Part shown: positions 31,434-42,530 of the stretch, piece after piece | Numbering within the stretch: the first letter of the stretch is position 1 | Layout of the letters: every line of letters begins with the position of its first letter | NCBI RefSeq assembly: GCF_026151205.1 | Contig: NC_087083.1 | Span: forward strand, 1,862,501-1,926,500 | Length of the DNA stretch: 64,000 nucleotides | Reading direction: 5' to 3' | Source of the DNA: Bolinopsis microptera | Taxonomy: Eukaryota; Ctenophora; Tentaculata; Lobata; Bolinopsidae | The notes under the pieces: model-generated | The model's input: only the letters and a program-made list of their open reading frames with translations | Databases searched by the model: none | Told to the model about the DNA's origin: nothing | Made by a program: the position numbers and the translations under genes

Positions 31434-32003
31434 TATCCACCAGCGGGCGTATTACAGTTAATATATAATTTTATAAATAAACAATGGAGCTTGTATAAAA
31501 GTCAACTCTAGAAAAGGTCGCCACTAATTGTTGTAACCATGGTAACACGTCACGTGTTCAATGTAAGCCAATCATAAAGGGCTGTGTCGTATATAGGGGC
31601 TGGAGATGCACTGCATTCCTGGGCCGTGGGAATAATGAATGTAATGTCAGTGACGATGAATATCAATAATATAGGGGGATTATAGTGCTGATGTGTATTA
31701 TGTAGTGTGTTATAATAACTTTGATATAAATCAAAGTATCATGTCATCTGCTCACGAGCTGCATGAGCAGCCCTACCGGACACAAAAATAAAATGTATTA
31801 TATAGTCAGTGTAATAAGGAATTTCACATGGAGACGATACAGAAACTGAAAATATTTTAGAGAACTCCGGGCTATATTGCTACTGGTCAAATTAAATGTC
31901 ACTTGTTAGCGGGCTATATCATGAGCGGGCTGTAGAGATATCGGGCCCTTTGACAGCGGGCTGGTGAGAGCCCGCTATGCGAAAAAGCGCACGCTGGTGG
32001 ATA
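31434..32003 (+). mobile_element. Module E, copy 2 (570 bp)
   Basis: Nearly identical to copy 1 with small deletions (gagcttgtataaaag for gagcttagtataaaag; atgtattata for atgtatatata). Confidence 0.9.
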
Positions 32004-32010
32004 TATAATA

Positions 32011-32582
32011 TATCCACCAGCGTGCGCTTTTTCGCATAGCGGGCTCTCACCAGCCCGCTGTCAAAGGGCCCGATATCTCTACAGCCCGCTCATGATATAG
32101 CCCGCTAACAAGTGACATTTAATTTGACCGGTAGCAATATAGCCCGGAGTTCTCTAAAATATTTTCAGTTTCTGTATCGTCTCCATGTGAAATTCCTTAT
32201 TACACTGACTATATATACATTTTATTTTTGTGTCCGGTAGGGCTGCTCATGCAGCTCGTGAGCAGATGACATGATACTTTGATTTATATCAAAGTTATTA
32301 TAACACACTACATAATACACATCAGCACTATAATCCCCCTATATTATTGACATTCATCGTCACTGACATTACATTCATGATTATTCCCACGGCCCAGGAA
32401 TGCAGTGCATCTCCAGCCCCTATATACGACACAGCCCTTTATGATTGGCTTACATTGAACAAGTGACGTGTTACCATGGTTACAACAATTAGTGGCGACC
32501 TTTTCTAGAGTTGACTTTTATACAAACTCCATTGTTTATTTATAAAATTATATATTAACTGTAATACGCCCGCTGGTGGATA
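32011..32582 (-). mobile_element. Module E, copy 3, inverted
   Basis: Mirror of copy 2 across a 7-bp spacer (32004-32010), with a few substitutions. Copies 2 and 3, together with their A modules, form an inverted repeat with arms of about 745 bp. Confidence 0.93.
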
Positions 32583-32590
32583 TAATCCAC

Positions 32591-32756
32591 ATCACCTCGA
32601 CCCGCGGGCGGAAAAATCGTATAGCACTCGGGCCCGATGGGCCCTCCGTGCTATACGAAAATATGTCCTCCTCGGGCTAGCGCCCTCGGGGACATATGAA
32701 ATATTGCACGCGCGTGCGCGTGCAATATTTTGTTCCGCCCGCGAGTCTCCGGTGAT
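32591..32756 (-). mobile_element. Module A, copy 4, inverted (166 bp)
   Basis: Exact complement in layout to copies 2 and 3; closes the right side of the palindrome. Followed by atgtatatatatattctaaataactgataaat, the inverse of the sequence at 30074-30100. Confidence 0.93.
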
Positions 32757-32849
32757 ATGTATATATATATTCTAAATAACTGATAAATGATATTCCACAC
32801 AAAGCATGAAATTGTGCTGTATATGAGTGGTGATTTCGCTCTGGGAATC

Positions 32850-32946
32850 AGGGTCAGTAGCTCAATTGGTAGAGCAAGATACGCGAAATGTCGAGGTTCT
32901 GGGATCATTCCCCATTTGAATCAGGGTCAGTAGCTCAATTGGTATA
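32850..32946 (+). repeat. tRNA-derived SINE-like sequence, copy 2 plus a 20-bp partial repeat
   Basis: GGTCAGTAGCTCAATTGGTA to GGGATCATTCCCC, then 'gaatcagggtcagtagctca' begins again at about 32918 and stops. This suggests a tandem start or template jump. Confidence 0.7.
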
Positions 32947-33345
32947 TACCACGTTACCTACTCAGTTTCCTCTTTTTGCTCATTGACATGATTCAGTGAC
33001 TTCCCCCGCCCTCTATATCTTTAACATGATACCTCCCAGGACCTTAGTATTCCATACCAGACATTTCTTTAACTCCTCGTTACAGCAAGACTAATACAAC
33101 ACGGAGAAGAAAAGAAATAGAGACAAGAATACGACAGCCATGGACTCCTACAAAAGACTAACAGAAGGAACATCCCGGTTTGATCCTTCTGAACTATGCA
33201 TCTTATATCGGTATAGTATTGGTATCTATTTATTACCTATTGTTATTTTTTATCTTTGCTAGTTAATCAGGTTTTTGGGTACCGGGCCATCCTGGTTACC
33301 CTGCTATGGGCCGTTCCCCTGGCTTATGCAGGTCTAGTTTACCCA

Positions 33346-33478
33346 TATATAGCTCAATTGGTAGAGCAAGATACGCGAAATGTCGAGGTTCTGGGATCAT
33401 TCCCCAGTTGTCCCTAGTTTTTCAGAGTTAATCATCACCTATAGACAGCATGAGAGTAGGCCTGGCCATCTCGAAGTG
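33346..33478 (+). repeat. tRNA-derived SINE-like sequence, copy 3
   Basis: Lacks the first bases but keeps the tail to ccatctcgaagtga, the same end as copy 1. Between 32947 and 33345 there is unassigned sequence with a taccgggccatcctggttac stretch and no gene. Confidence 0.7.
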
Positions 33479-34040
33479 AAAGTAAGAAATTGAAAAGCAG
33501 TCGTTGATGTTAGGCATTAAAAATGTTAAATGCTGTGCAGATGAGGTATGAAGGTACGTCGGCCACATCCTTCGGAAGATATCCCGGTTTTCGAATTCTA
33601 AATCATCGAGATGGCTGGTATGGTAGAAGATATCGTCGTTGACATGAACCACCGAAGGTAGCCTTTGCCAAGTTGAGGCTAGAGATAAAGCTCAAGTTGT
33701 ACTTCAGGCATTCTAGTATCGAGAGAGTAGTATAGAGCAGTTGATATCGTTCATTACCCGCTACAACTACGAGTTGGATAAACAACCAGTTATAAGAGAT
33801 CTAGAAGATGTGGAAGTAGATTAATTGTAACTCCAAGGAAACGAACGAGGAACCGCGTACATCAAGAAAGTGCAAAAGTGCCATAGCATGATATTTAGAA
33901 TATTTAAATTTTATAATAACTTCTTTTTCATCGATCCAATGATAGAATGATACATAGTCTAGTCCGATGATACTGATAGAAATTGAAATTATCTGAAATT
34001 AAAAAGTTGTCATATACTGGACAATAAGTTCTCAGTGGAA
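33479..34040. other. Unassigned interior of the composite pogo-like unit
   Basis: No open frame with a recognisable domain on either strand. The DDE region seen at 53.0-53.4 kb is not present here. Confidence 0.4.
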
Positions 34041-34201
34041 TAATTTTTGAAAAAATTCAACGGACTTTAATTTGAACGGACCTTAAACGGACGAACATTA
34101 TTTGAACGGACATTAAGATGAACGCTAGGCCTAGATCCTCCAGCGTTTAATTAATATCCGTTCAAATAAGGTCCGATAAGGTAATTACGGTGACCTCAAT
34201 G

Positions 34202-34458
34202 CTCTCTGGAATGTTATATGTAGTATTATTATCGGTCGTTAATTTAAATGCTGCATTCGCTAGCATCATTTCGTAGATCATCAGAGAATGCATTTACATC
34301 ACTGCTTATAATATGATAACATGAGTTATATCCCTCGGTCAAACCTCGGAATATAACTTGTTTTATCCAACTCGTCATACTCGTTGGATAAAAATATTTT
34401 CACAACTCAAAGTTGTGAAAATAATGTTCTCACATTATAAGCAGTGATGTAACTGCTT
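34202..34458 (+). repeat. Dispersed repeat with terminal hairpin, copy 1 (unoccupied LINE-B2 site)
   Basis: Matches 47877-48125 in inverse orientation. Its right part is an inverted repeat with ends ATCACTGCTTATAAT and ATTATAAGCAGTGAT. Beyond the end, gtaactgcttattatttt continues; this continuation is what lies left of LINE-B2 at 45080-45097 in inverse. Confidence 0.85.
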
Positions 34459-34716
34459 ATTATTTTATTTTATGATGCACTCTGAAGTACTTATACGACA
34501 CACATAGTTTACATTAGAGAATATGTTTGTTGGAATACAAAACTTTGTTTGCTAAATAATACAACTTTATTGAGATACGAGGACAACACAATAAAAGAGT
34601 AAAAAAGTATTTTTTAACATTTTTATTTAAATATCTGACTGAATATCTAAGAAGATTGCCAGATATTCAAGTCAAAACGTTCCAAGCATGCTTTTTCAGT
34701 AGATGTGTTCTAGTCC
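34459..34716. other. No feature seen
   Basis: AT-rich, no gene. Poly-A/T runs only. Confidence 0.4.
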
Positions 34717-35116
34717 GGTCAGTTATGGCAATTTACCTGCATTTCATAGTAGAGGGCTGAAATTTTTTTTGGAGAGCCCTAAAACACTTATTTTTAGCTT
34801 TATATTAGCTTCAGTTTTTTTTTTCGCAAAAAATAAGTGTTTTAGAGCTTTAAGAACCTTGCCAATCGACTCGTCGTACAAAAAAACATAGATTTAGACC
34901 CCTAACATGTTAGGAATGACATTATATATATTTCTCTCAAATTTTGCCTGGACATTTTGGTACCAAAAATGGGCGTGGCCAAATTGGCGATTTTCCCAGT
35001 CTGAATTTTAGGGCTCCGAAGTTTTTTCGGTTTTAAAGACCTTTGAGAGCCCCCAAAAATTTTTTCAGCCCTCTACTATGATGCAGGTTTTGACCTGATT
35101 TTTACCATAACTGACC
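34717..35116. mobile_element. TIR MITE, 400 bp
   Basis: The left GGTCAGTTATGG and right CCATAACTGACC are inverted, with a second matched block (catagtagagggctgaaa / tttcagccctctactatg) just inside. No clear target duplication. Confidence 0.75.
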
Positions 35117-35588
35117 ATAATAAACAACATATTTGTTGAGTATGAAGCCCCGGCTGATAAGAAGAACGCAGTAAGCGTCTGCAGGAAACAGCTGGTGTTG
35201 AACATTATCTTACAACTCGCGGTCTACCGTCTTCAAACCCGCTTCTCGACTGATAAGAGAGTTGCACTTTTATAATTGAAACATAATAATTTTGTGTATA
35301 ATTACATATGTTAACCCTAATTAGTGGTGATTTTTGCTAATACTAATTGTTAATTGTATCCAATAACCCTAATTGAGTGTGTTTACTCCTCATTAACATC
35401 TTACTATATTTAAAGCGAGACGATATATATGGATATATGGATGGATCCGTACCATTTTACTGACACCACGGCATCAACTTTAACGCGACTTTCTGCAAAA
35501 ACCGTAAAAGATGTACAACTAAAACTTTTTTGACTGGGTGTTATCTATCAATAGCTGGCGCTATCTAGCGCCAAAAATAATTGGTTAC
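35117..35588. repeat. Left part of a duplicated segment (copy 1)
   Basis: From about 35293 (attttgtgtataattacata) the sequence matches 48710 onward, then, after the site where LINE-A2 sits in the other copy (ttaac, about 35392-35396), it matches 49882 onward. About 35450-35540 is also similar to 5968-6062. Confidence 0.85.
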
Positions 35589-35708
35589 CTTCATCATCGC
35601 TTGAGATAGCCATCCAGGAAATTTCACCCGAGGAACTGTCCTTGAGGTCGATTCCTTTTCGCAGAGTGAACTTTTTGGATGCGGTCTCGTATGTGATACC
35701 TCCACAGT
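35589..35708 (-). CDS. PAN/apple-like module, exon b, copy 1
   Basis: Acceptor ...tcctactag precedes 35708 (minus). The exon reads (D)CGGITYETASKKFTLRKGID, then SSSGEISWMAISSDDE, and ends at 35589 before GTAACC, a weak donor. It is 120 nt, phase 1 at both ends. With exon a it gives a cysteine-containing block whose CGG-[IV]-TYE ... LR-x-G pattern resembles PAN/apple-type extracellular modules. If the weak donor is not used, the frame runs to a stop at 35548. The other exons of the gene are not seen. Confidence 0.5.
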
Positions 35709-35842
35709 CTAGTAGGAGAAGGTGGCATTTAAGGTGAATTGATATTTTACCAGTGATTTTGCATATCTTTTGTGTATTGAATTTCAAGATAACCGATTAA
35801 TTTTCTAATTTATCATCAAATTAACTGCAAGTTTGAACTGAC

Positions 35843-35947
35843 CGGATCGTTTGAGACATTCGCTCTGAGCCTTCAGAAGACTGTCATATTTGGCTGTTCC
35901 TGCGCTGTAGCCGCTCAGATATTTACCAGCGTTCTTGCTCCAAGTCA
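35843..35947 (-). CDS. PAN/apple-like module, exon a, copy 1
   Basis: Acceptor ttcttccag before 35947; reads TWSKNAGKYLSGYSAGTAKY, then DSLLKAQSECLKRS; donor CCG|GTCAGT at 35843/35842. It is 105 nt, phase 1 in and out, so exon a plus exon b make a symmetric 75-codon cassette. The short intron (35709-35842) has matching phase: G from exon a plus AC from exon b gives D. Function: probably an extracellular ligand-binding module; the family label is tentative. Confidence 0.5.
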
Positions 35948-36129
35948 CTGGAAGAAAATATTTCTATTACCTCAGGTATTATATAGGCAGTTTTTGGGAG
36001 TTCCAAATAATTTCTGATTATTCTGATTTCTTGCGACAAATGATACTGCACTGTTAGGATAAACGACGTTTCAAAGTAACAACTTCGTATTCATGCTCAG
36101 CTGGATCCTTCCTGTTTTGTTTTTTCTGA
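35948..36129. other. Junction between the PAN segment and LINE-B
   Basis: No gene. Similarity to the other PAN copy ends near 35985; the 5' edge of LINE-B lies somewhere in 35986-36129. Confidence 0.5.
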
Positions 36130-37248
36130 GCTTCCCGCTCGATCTCCTTCTTCAATCATCATCATCAGTTAGAGTTGTCGCGCTCTCGAAATTTCACTCC
36201 ACCGCGGCACCTAAAGGGTGAGCTCAATCTAGCCTTTCAGTCATTTGAAACTGTAAGTTCCTCTAATAGGACCCGAATCGAGGCACTTGAAGTAAACCAT
36301 GAGAGTCTGACACAGGCCCTCGCCAGTTCACCACAGCCTCCGGCGAACCACAAGCCCGCCCGGCGTGACACACCGGCCTCTGTCGATGATACGAACATGG
36401 AAAGCGAACAGGGTATCCTGTGGTCCAAGATCGTTGAGAATGGAGGCTCCGAGACGTTCACTACATCGAACAAGAAGAACAGCAAAAACCACAAAGAGAA
36501 TGTACCTGTACCAGCAACCAGACAGGACAACCGCAGTGAGTCAAAACATTCAGAGACCACCGCATCCGAGGCACAACCTAATCAACCGAGTCGTGAAGCC
36601 AAGGAGAGTAGAAACAAATCTTCCGGGCGAATAAGGGAAAGTTACAGACAGCACACTGTTCTTCTGATCCACGATAGTAACTTTGATCACTTCAACCCTA
36701 AACTGTTCAATAGTCAATTCAATGTACACTGCCTCAAGTTTGACAGCTATGAGGATACGACTAAAAAAACAAAGCTATTGAACAGCACCATCAAACGACT
36801 CAAGCCCGAATGCATATATGTTCACACGGGGATAAATGACCTTCTCAAAAAGAAATCTGGTATCGTGAGTATCGTTGAGGAGTTCTCCGAGCACCTGATG
36901 AACACAACCAAAGCCCAAATATGCTTCTCAGGACTGATTCCATCGAGCAACGATAAAGCCCTCAATGAGAGAATCAGCATCGTCAACAAAGATGTTGAAG
37001 ACTATGTGAGCTGGCTCCACAAACACAAGCCGGTTGCAAAAGATAGGATCTTTACCTTCCAAAATGACAGCATCGGTGACCAAAACTTTTACACAAGTAA
37101 CGAAGGGTTCAAGCTGAGAGAACGAGGTCAAAAAATGCTGTGGGTGCGCCTCCGTGAAGGAATGAGGAAAACAATGCGCTTACCTCGAGTAAGCTATCAA
37201 CCAAAGGACAGATCCAGACGCAGCACGAACAGGTTTAGAGATGAATAG
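36130..37248 (+). CDS. LINE-B ORF1 with SGNH-type esterase-like domain
   Basis: The frame is open from 36130; no ATG is found until about 36397 (MESEQG), so the true start is lost or non-canonical. The N-terminal half is hydrophilic, rich in Ser/Asn/Lys/Arg. The C-terminal half shows SGNH blocks: TVLLIHDSNFD, CIYVHTGINDLLKK, and NFYTSNEGFKLRERGQKMLW. The last block has an unusual NEG in place of the D-x-x-H of active esterases, so catalysis is doubtful. It ends with a basic tail. The stop overlaps the ORF2 ATG by 8 nt (37241-37248). Confidence 0.75.
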   Translation, partial: ASRSISFFNHHHQLELSRSRNFTPPRHLKGELNLAFQSFETVSSSNRTRIEALEVNHESLTQALASSPQPPANHKPARRDTPASVDDTNMESEQGILWSKIVENGGSETFTTSNKKNSKNHKENVPVPATRQDNRSESKHSETTASEAQPNQPSREAKESRNKSSGRIRESYRQHTVLLIHDSNFDHFNPKLFNSQFNVHCLKFDSYEDTTKKTKLLNSTIKRLKPECIYVHTGINDLLKKKSGIVSIVEEFSEHLMNTTKAQICFSGLIPSSNDKALNERISIVNKDVEDYVSWLHKHKPVAKDRIFTFQNDSIGDQNFYTSNEGFKLRERGQKMLWVRLREGMRKTMRLPRVSYQPKDRSRRSTNRFRDE

Positions 37249-40200
37249 CCCCCCTAAGATGAGACACTCACTCAAACTCATGAGCTGGAACATCAACCAC
37301 CAGCGTGACAAATTTGAGGGTGTCAAATTCGAAATTGACGAGGTCCAGAAGCTCATAGCTGGCCACGATATCGTCTGCCTACAAGAAACTAAAGGACAGG
37401 TTTCTATGCGGGAATTCAAATGCTTCAACGCCAACAGATCGGATAGCAACTCAGGTGGCGTGTGCACAGCGATCCGGAAGCACTTGGCTGCAGGAGTAGT
37501 CAGAGTTCATTTTTCCAAATGCGACGACATACTCATCGTAAAGCTTAAAGCCAAATACTTCAACCTTGACAAAGATCTGAATCTTATAAATGTGTACGAC
37601 TCGCCAGCTCATGGCTCATACAAGAAACGAATGCGTTCCAAAATGGAACAATATACAACCACTTGTGAGCACTTAGAAGAGTGTCTATCAAATATCCTCG
37701 ACTCCGAAGATGCTGCCATACTTGGTGACATGAACGCGAGGACCGGCACATTGAACGACTTCCTTATACCATGCGAGTCTAGGGACCTTCAAGTTGAACT
37801 CGATCCTCCCCAGCATTCTATATCTCCTACTGAGGTAGCCTCTAGAAACAACCAAGATCGGATTCTCAACTCCAACGGCAAACCCTTCATTGAGCTACTC
37901 CAGACAACTGGAATGATAATCCTAAACGGAAGGACAATTGGGGACATATTTGGCAGTCCAACTTGCATTCAAAGAAATGGAGTAAGTACGGTCGACTACA
38001 TTTGCGTGTCCCACAGCCTCCTTCATCGGGCAAGGTTCTTCAAAGTTGGTGACCTCACCCCTTATTCTGACCACAGACCAATATCCACCACTTTAACCAC
38101 TAACATAAGGAACATTGTGATGGCTGGCGACATCTCGAACGAAATGGAGCTCAAATTCGCATCGATCCCGAAGCCATTCAAGTGGACCAAAGATGCCTGC
38201 TCTGGACTTGGTACCACAGAAAAATTCAAGTCAGCCCAGAACACCGCTCAATTCAAAGAAAAAGTTGATTCTCTTCTTCAAACTGATATTTCCTCCCCTG
38301 ACGACATTCGCAGTTTTAATGAAATTGTGATTGCCACCTTTACTAACCTGGCAAGTCAAGTTACCACCCAGAAAAGTGGAAAGCCCAGTACTAACAAAAA
38401 CAAATGGTTTGATTGGAGTTGTAGGCATGCTAAACGATTAGTCTGTAGAGACGAAAGAGCCAAGAATAACACCCACATCGATCCTATGCTCGTGGAATCC
38501 AACCGAGCAAGATTTTACCTCCGTAAGAAAGAATACAGGGCACAAACACGAGCTAGAAAGGGAGCTTACCTATACAAACTTAACGAGAAAATCAACCTCA
38601 GCAACAACATCAACTGGGCTGCTTTAAAAGACCTCTCGTCCGCTTGCAAGGACCCCGATACATTCGACATATATGACCTGATCGCATTTCACAAGTTCTT
38701 CAACGACCTATACAATCAGAAGTGCAAGGACCCCTCGCACGGTGGACTACAAACGAACACTTCGACCAACGAAGCTGGTGAACAGGGAACCGAGTACCAC
38801 CTCTAGCCATCAGTCGAACTTGAAAAACTCAACACAGAGTTTACTATCCAAGAACTGGAGAAAGTCACCAATAAGCTCCAGAATAACAAAAGCGTTTCAT
38901 GTGATCTTATCTCCAACGAGATGCTCAAGAGCTCCAAACTCGGTCTCCAAAAAGTCCTTCTGAAACTATTCAATGGTTGCCTAACGCAAGGAATCTACCC
39001 CTGGAACTGCTCAATAACTACCCCCCTACACAAAAAGGGGGACAAGCAGAACCCCGATAACTATAGAGAAATCACAGTCGGAAGTTGCCTTGGAAAACTC
39101 TTTGCATCCCTCCTCCTTGATAGGCTGATCGAATTCCGTAAAGTCGTCTGTCCCGACTTCCCTCACCAACTCGGATTCAGAGCTGGTGCCCAGTGCTCTG
39201 ACCATATCCTGACCCTTACAACGATCATCGAGAAGTATACAAAGAAGCTGAAGAAGAAAATATTCGCTTGCTTCGTGGACTATCGTAAGGCGTTCGACAC
39301 AGTCTGCAGGGAGGCTCTCATGTACAAACTCAGTAGACTTGGTATCGGAGGAAGCTTCTTCTCTTGCCTCCAGAACATGTACAGCAACTCAGTTACCCGT
39401 ATCAAACTGAGCAAGAAGCTGTCGGACACCATCGATGTCACCATTGGTACCGAACAGGGGCATCCAATATCGCCGGAGCTCTTCAAGGTATACATTCATG
39501 ACCTCTCCATTAGACTAGCAGCTCTTGAGGACTTGTCAATTCCAGAACTGAACGGCTTCTCGGTCAGCCATCTTCTGTGGGCAGACGACCTGATACTTTT
39601 GGCACTCGACGCCAAAAGCCTGCAGAAACAACTTGATTGCCTGCACGAATTTGCAAGTAAATGGGAACTGTCAATTAACATCGACAAAACCAAAATCATG
39701 GTATTCAACTCGAGCTCTCGTTTGCTGAAGTGCTCCTACGGGTTCAAACTAGGGAACCTGGACATCTCATCGGCCAAATCTTACTGCTATCTAGGCATTC
39801 AATTCAGTCTCAACGGTTCATTTAAAGGTGCCATGAACGAACTGAGGAAAAAAGCACTAAGAGCATTTTTCTCGATCAGACGCATGGTCGACACTCGAGC
39901 ATTAACAACAAAAACCATGCTCAAGCTTATAGACAGCCTCGTTAAACCAGTCGTTACGTATGCCTGTCAGATATGGCTACCGTGTACAAAAATGGCTTGC
40001 GCTGATGGTTCAAGACAGAACCTTGCTAGAGCTGCAACAAAGGACGCACTTGAGACAACACACCTGAAAATGCTGAAATGGGTGCTCGGCTTACACAAGA
40101 AAGCTAACAACAACTTCTGTTACGGAGATACGGGCAGGTTACCATGGGCCCTGTCGGTACTACCACAATGCCTGAGATACTTCGACAGATTGTCTCAGAC

Positions 40201-40903
40201 ATCACCCGACGTGAGCAGCGTCAACTTTCTTGTACATCAGACATTCCAAGAGCAGAAGAATCTAAACCTCTCTTGGTATAAGACCTGGAACTCGATCGCT
40301 CAGTCTGAATCCAAAGCGGCCAAACTCGCTCGATCCGACTAACGCAGAGCAGAAGGAACGACCTCAACTGCACATGGAAATTTGGTTGATCACTTTGTAA
40401 AAGATTGGAGAACAGATTTAGCATCCCAAAAGAAAATGCAATTTTACTGCACTATCAGACAGGTATTCGGAGAGGAGCAGTATCTCAATCTAAAGAATAG
40501 TCAATGTCGCATGCACATAGCAAAAATCCGCTCCAGTAGCCATGACCTCCTTATTGAGAGAGGGAGATACACAAAAGAAACTGGAACGTGGACGAGAGCC
40601 TGCAGATTCTGCTGCAACAAGGATAACGTTCAAGGCTTAGAATATCTCCCCTTTTTCGAAGGAACAATCATTGAAAATGAAGAACACTGCCTCACTGAAT
40701 GTCCAATGTACCACTCAGCGAGACTCTCACTGTCGGAAAACCTTAAGAGTCTTTTGCTGCTCAAGGAATACGGAGCTATCATGAATTCTGCCCATGTGCA
40801 AGAACTGGGCAAATTCCTTTGCAACTGTCACCGCATCAGGAACCCGAAAAAGACGCCAATACTGCCTGTCACCCCATCAGGACTACCAACTCAACAGACA
40901 TAA
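37241..40903 (+). CDS. LINE-B ORF2 (endonuclease, RT, C-terminal finger) with two in-frame stops
   Basis: One continuous frame of about 1220 codons with only TAG at 38804-38806 and TAA at 40340-40342. Endonuclease: LMSWNINHQRD, VCLQETKGQ, LGDMNARTG, STVDYICVSH, YSDHRPIS. RT: PLHKKGDKQNPDNYREI, HQLGFRAGAQCSDHI, FVDYRKAFDTVC, GTEQGHPISPELFKVY, catalytic LLWADDLILLA, SYCYLGIQFSLNG. C-terminal finger: CRFCC...EEHCLTECPMYH. The sister copy at 45098 reads through both stop positions, which supports point mutation rather than recoding. The product would be the LINE integration enzyme; this copy is inactive. Confidence 0.9.
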
Positions 40904-41303
40904 TACAGATCAACCATCATTATGCAGATTTCACGATCTGTTGTACGAGCATGGAACACTAGTGATTACTGTTTCCAGTACGTTGTGACTGTGAGTGGGA
41001 GGACTGTTTGAGTATAGAATGTGTCTTTTGTGGACTCGAATACTAATATCGCAGTTTAGTGATCATTGAAGTTGCCTTTTACTACTTCCTCTTATGTTAA
41101 ATTATTATTTCAGCAATTATTTCTATTTCGGTTGTTTGTACGGGAGTTAAATTTTAAGTGATTTTGTTTTAAATTTTCATGATTCTTGAAATTCGAATTT
41201 TAGTTACTCTAGATATGTTATTCATTCATGTATAGTCGAGACGATGGTGTTAGTGCCATCTCCGACAACTTTACGTTTAATTCCGTTTAATTCCGTTTAA
41301 TTC

Positions 41304-41548
41304 CTACTTTGAGGCCTCCTGCCAGGTAACACCGGCTCTCAGACATAGGCAAGCTTACCGCGCACGGCGGTTTTTTTTGTTTCGTCCTTTCCGTGTGTGC
41401 CGTTTTGTGCCAGCCTCTCTGCTGTTCCTGCGCTTGCGCTCACCCGCTCTTCAGTGGGCTGTTCATTTGACAGAGTTACTGGCTGGCACTCCATCTTCTC
41501 ACTCACAATCAACATCAATGAAATTCAAAATTATGCAATCAATCACTA
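41304..41548. other. No gene seen
   Basis: GC-richer stretch (gcgcacggcggtttttttt; gctgttcctgcgcttgcgct) without a recognisable frame. It may be flank of LINE-B or upstream of LINE-D. Confidence 0.4.
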
Positions 41549-42530
41549 TTGACTATACATCCACGATCACATGATATTTCCATCGAGCTTACGTCCCAAG
41601 TCTATAGCTACCTCGGGAGGTTGGAGGGACTGGACAAAGAGGGATGCTCTTCTTTAGTGAGGCACGCTTACGCCGAGCAGAGGGATCTGAAACTGTTATG
41701 GTTATCCCGGCTGGAATCCACCAAGAACACAGTGAAAGAACTGAAAGGAGGAAGTGATATTTCAAACCCGCTCAAAATCAGCGAGGCTATGAAAACCCTT
41801 TTCGTTCAACAATGGAACAAAGAGCGAAAACTCAACAGAAAACTAGGATTCTACAACCTCATCAAGGCAAGCTTCGGTTGCGAAACATACCTGTCGATCA
41901 ACCTACGGCTACAGCAGACTAGGAGACTTGCGCAACTCAGAACAAGCTCGCATCAATACAACATCGAAACTGGAAGACACGGCATGCATCGACAAAAACT
42001 TTCGAATAGGGCATGCAAACACTGCATGCCCTATTGATCTTCACTCGATCTTCTTCTAGAGCTCGATCTCCTTCTAGAGCTTCCTTTCCCTGATCCAATC
42101 ATCGAAGATGAACTTCATGTATTGCGTACTTCCCCTCTCTATGAAGATCTCCGCCACTGTTTGTCCCAACAAAGTAAAACATTACTCTTCTCTGACATTG
42201 GACAGATCTTCGCACACCCTACAACAGTACAACCATCGGAGACCTAGGAAGGTTCCTTACCAAAGCTCATGAACGAAGATTCCCTAAAGCGTCCTCCAAA
42301 CAAATTCCTAACATTAACAATATTGCCAAATTATAATCTATGACTCGGAACACTTTCAGAAAAGTTCATTTAAATTATTAAGTATTTTGAATCTCACTCT
42401 TAAGATTTACGGGGTTCATTGTATATATATACTTTATGACTTTTGGGTAAATTTAATTTTTTATATCTGGTCAGACATTACCATTGTAATTTGACTTTTG
42501 AATCGTTTAATCCGTTTAATCCGTTTATGA
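41549..42530 (+). mobile_element. LINE-D fragment, C-terminal ORF2 and 3' UTR
   Basis: The open frame to 42037 reads QVYSYLGRLEGLDKEGCSSL, FVQQWNKERKLNRKLGFYNL, QLRTSSHQYNIETGRHG and RACKHC. After a stop and frame change, about 42099-42230 gives IEDELHVLRT and LYEDLRHCL, the rest of the finger. It resembles LINE-B/LINE-A C-termini but is a distinct family. Ends near GTTTAATCC units (42507-42530). Strongly 5'-truncated and decayed. Confidence 0.75.

Larger units (their letters stand above)
29922..34181 (-). mobile_element. Composite unit with pogo-like TIRs, 4.26 kb
   Basis: The left end CCTTATCGGACCTTATTTGA and right end CAAATAAGGTCCGATAAGG are inverted, with TA on each side (29920-29921 and 34182-34183). 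Subterminal GAACGGACATTA words repeat three to five times per end. Both ends match, in opposite orientation, the 896-bp element at 52803-53698. The interior holds a tRNA-like snapback, the A-E array, and unrecognised sequence at 33480-34040. Confidence 0.75.
35986..41303 (+). mobile_element. LINE-B copy 1, nearly full-length non-LTR retrotransposon
   Basis: ORF1 with esterase, ORF2 with APE-type endonuclease, RT and C-terminal finger, then a 3' UTR ending in GTTTAATTCC units (about 41273-41303). Only two nonsense codons damage ORF2. A truncated sister lies at 45098-47876. The 5' boundary is approximate. Confidence 0.88.

Noticed and set aside
38804-38806. Programmed stop-codon readthrough in LINE-B ORF2
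   Set aside because: The sister copy LINE-B2 has a sense codon in the matching region, and the second stop at 40340 is likewise open there; random nonsense mutation is simpler.
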